From positions 1 to 64,000 of the forward strand of contig CAUJJL010000205.1 in NCBI GenBank assembly GCA_963205455.1: a stretch of 64,000 nucleotides of DNA, read 5' to 3'. Both the position numbers and the translations under genes were made by a program. Shown here one piece after another: positions 62,547-64,000 of the stretch (its first letter is position 1; every line of letters starts with the position of its first letter). This stretch comes from Verrucomicrobiota bacterium (GTDB taxonomy: Bacteria > Verrucomicrobiota > Verrucomicrobiia > Opitutales > Opitutaceae). Under the pieces are notes generated by a model. That model ran no database searches, was not told where the DNA came from, and saw nothing but the letters and a program-made list of their open reading frames with translations.

Positions 62547-63344
62547 ATGAGTGGACTCCTGCACTACGCAAAGCTCTGGCTCGCCTGCGTGCGCTATTCG
62601 ATTGTTCGCACGATGATGTTTCGCGGCGACTTTTTCATGTGGTCGCTCGTCGAGCTCTTCTGGATGAGCGTGAATCTGCTTCTCATAGGTGTGATCTACC
62701 GGCATACGGACAGCATCGCCGGCTGGAACCAGTGGGAAATGACCCTGCTGGTCGGCACCTCGCTCCTCATCCAGCGGCTTCTGATGGGATTCTTCTGGAG
62801 CAATCTTTTCGAAATGGGACGCAATGTCCGGTCGGGCGCGTTCGACTTTTTCATCGCCCAGCCCGGGCACCTGCTGTTCATGGTCTCCACGCGAAAAATC
62901 GATCTGGATGGATTCCTGAATGTGCCCATTGCCCTCGGCGTGATTGTCTATTCGCTGCGTCAGCTCGGGCTCGATCCGTCCGCGCTGCAGATCCTGAGCT
63001 ACGCACTGTTCATCCTGTGCGGACTCTTCATCCATTACGCGACCCTGCTCATCTTCATTTCATTGGTGTTCTGGCTGCAAAGCGCGAAAGGAGTCGAAGG
63101 CGGCTATTTCATGCTCAATGAATTCTCACGCCTTCCCCGCACAGCGCTGCGCGGGGTGGCTTCAATTGTTTTCGTCTACACCCTGCCGGTGGCGATCGTG
63201 ACCAACATCCCCTCGCAAACGCTGCTCCATGGGGTGGGCATCTCTGAATCGCTATGGATGCTCGGAGTCACCGCTTTCTGGCTGGCGGTGAGCATCACGG
63301 TTTTTCACCGGGGGATACGCCGCTATACCAGCGCAAGTTCATGA
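62547..63344 (+). CDS. ABC-2 type permease subunit 2
   Basis: The 265-residue protein has six predicted membrane helices and is a diverged relative of the preceding permease: it opens with CVRYSIVRTMMFRGDFFMWSLVELFWMSVNLLLIGVIY, then NVRSGAFDFFIAQPGHLLFM. It is probably the partner half of a heteromeric channel. The preceding gene ends 3 bases before its ATG and its own stop overlaps the rnc start by 4 bases (ATGA), so parA, both permeases and rnc may form one transcript. Confidence 0.85.
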   Translation: MSGLLHYAKLWLACVRYSIVRTMMFRGDFFMWSLVELFWMSVNLLLIGVIYRHTDSIAGWNQWEMTLLVGTSLLIQRLLMGFFWSNLFEMGRNVRSGAFDFFIAQPGHLLFMVSTRKIDLDGFLNVPIALGVIVYSLRQLGLDPSALQILSYALFILCGLFIHYATLLIFISLVFWLQSAKGVEGGYFMLNEFSRLPRTALRGVASIVFVYTLPVAIVTNIPSQTLLHGVGISESLWMLGVTAFWLAVSITVFHRGIRRYTSASS

Positions 63345-64000
63345 CCAGGGATCTTGAAAAGCTTCAGAACGACATCGGTTACCGGTTTCGCTCACCTGCC
63401 CTGCTTGAGGAGGCGATGACGCACGCTTCATTCCTTGCAGACAATCCTGAGGCAAAGACAAACAATCAGAGGCTCGAATTTCTAGGGGATGCGGTCCTGC
63501 ACTTCGTGTTGACCGATGCGCTTTTCAGGCTCTTCCCCAACGATCGTGAAGGCCGACTATCCCAACGCCGCGCCATGCTGACGCAGGGAGGCTTTCTTGT
63601 AGAAATGGCCCGTCGTTTCAATATCGAGCGTCATCTGAAGCTGAGCACAAGCGAGGAATCCACTGGCGGACGACTCCGGGGAGCTGCAATTGAGGACGCA
63701 TGGGAGGCCCTGATCGGCGCGATCTATCTCGATTCAGGGCTGCCCGCCGTTCGCGAGCGGATACTAGCCTGGTGGGGCGATCTCAACGCGCACATCGACT
63801 CGCGTGAGACGAGCGACAACCCGAAGGGTCGGCTCCAGGAACTGGTCCAGCCCGCGCTGGGCAATGATGCACTCCGTTACGACGTCGCCGCAATCGTCGG
63901 CAAGGATCACGCACGCACCTATAACGTGGCCGTCTTCCTCAACCAAACGCTCATCGGACACGGGTCAGGTTCATCGAAGAAAAAGGCAGAGTCGGCGGCG
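63341..64000 (+). CDS. rnc: Ribonuclease III, 3' end beyond the window
   Basis: The ATG at 63341 overlaps the permease stop (ATGA). 220 residues are visible. The catalytic signature is RLEFLGD (44-50, with E46 and D50), and the second acidic pair is D119 and E122 (EDAWEALIGAIYLDSG). The dsRNA-binding domain begins about residue 160 (NPKGRLQELVQ) and is cut by the window edge at a basic stretch (SSKKKAESAA). RNase III processes rRNA precursors and other double-stranded RNA. Catalytic residues are intact. Confidence 0.95.
   Translation, partial: MTRDLEKLQNDIGYRFRSPALLEEAMTHASFLADNPEAKTNNQRLEFLGDAVLHFVLTDALFRLFPNDREGRLSQRRAMLTQGGFLVEMARRFNIERHLKLSTSEESTGGRLRGAAIEDAWEALIGAIYLDSGLPAVRERILAWWGDLNAHIDSRETSDNPKGRLQELVQPALGNDALRYDVAAIVGKDHARTYNVAVFLNQTLIGHGSGSSKKKAESAA

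Noticed and set aside
1-64000. Mobile elements, prophage genes, toxin-antitoxin or defence genes
   Set aside because: I saw no transposase, integrase, phage structural, restriction or known defence signature on either strand, and no flanking direct repeats around any gene block.

Overview
The window reads as chromosomal DNA of a Verrucomicrobium, most likely an Opitutaceae-like bacterium. GC content is high (roughly 60% by eye). Lineage markers are the 51-residue Chlamydiae/Verrucomicrobia small basic protein (3201-3356), a PVC-type dehydrogenase/CxxCH cytochrome protein fused to ThuA domains (47714-52714), and secreted proteins ending in a surface module that I associate with Verrucomicrobia. 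The membrane-associated sensor, prepilins and secreted proteases fit a Gram-negative cell. I saw no phage, insertion sequence, CRISPR array or rRNA gene. Genes are packed tightly, often with 4-16 base overlaps, and most lack a strong Shine-Dalgarno.

Region 1 (1-8.6 kb) carries the end of an Rsm22-type methyltransferase, a 33-residue Arg/Lys-rich protein with its own terminator, rimO-cutA, the small basic protein, tRNA-Arg(CCG), a DegP/HtrA protease, a two-component pair, and a small hydrolase/acetyltransferase pair. Region 2 (8.6-15.8 kb) is envelope-directed: a secreted Ig-like protein, an ECF sigma factor with its RskA-like anti-sigma factor, and a 1376-residue secreted subtilase with a beta-propeller. 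The Ig-like protein and the subtilase share a C-terminal module.

Region 3 (15.8-35.8 kb) is housekeeping: cdd, hisS, an HU/IHF protein, a ClpX-like unfoldase with an altered N- and C-terminus, menaquinone methyltransferase, an A-type Fe-S carrier, rpoN, ctp-tsaD, a MidA-like methyltransferase, rpmB, a fatty-acid operon (reductase-fabG-acpP-fabF), mnmA, a tricorn protease and hisC. Region 4 (35.8-45.3 kb) holds an alpha/beta hydrolase fused to a SAM-hydroxide-adenosyltransferase-like C domain, a DUF2298 membrane protein, three consecutive prepilin-like genes, an endonuclease/phosphatase and tRNA-Cys(GCA). The second prepilin has a tail of about 450 residues made of Pro-Thr-Ser repeats.

Region 5 (45.3-54 kb) is the best candidate for an undescribed system. 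A divergent AraC regulator faces an operon of a PEP-hydrolase-family TIM barrel, a cupin, a 1666-residue ThuA-dehydrogenase-HEAT-cytochrome-ThuA protein and a Tm-1-like (UPF0261) ATP-binding protein. The first and last genes are the two halves that are fused in the plant antiviral protein Tm-1. Region 6 (54-64 kb) contains gltX-mgsA, an M14-type zinc peptidase, a six-hairpin glycosidase-like protein beside glgA, a ParA ATPase, two ABC-2 permeases and the start of rnc, which runs off the end.
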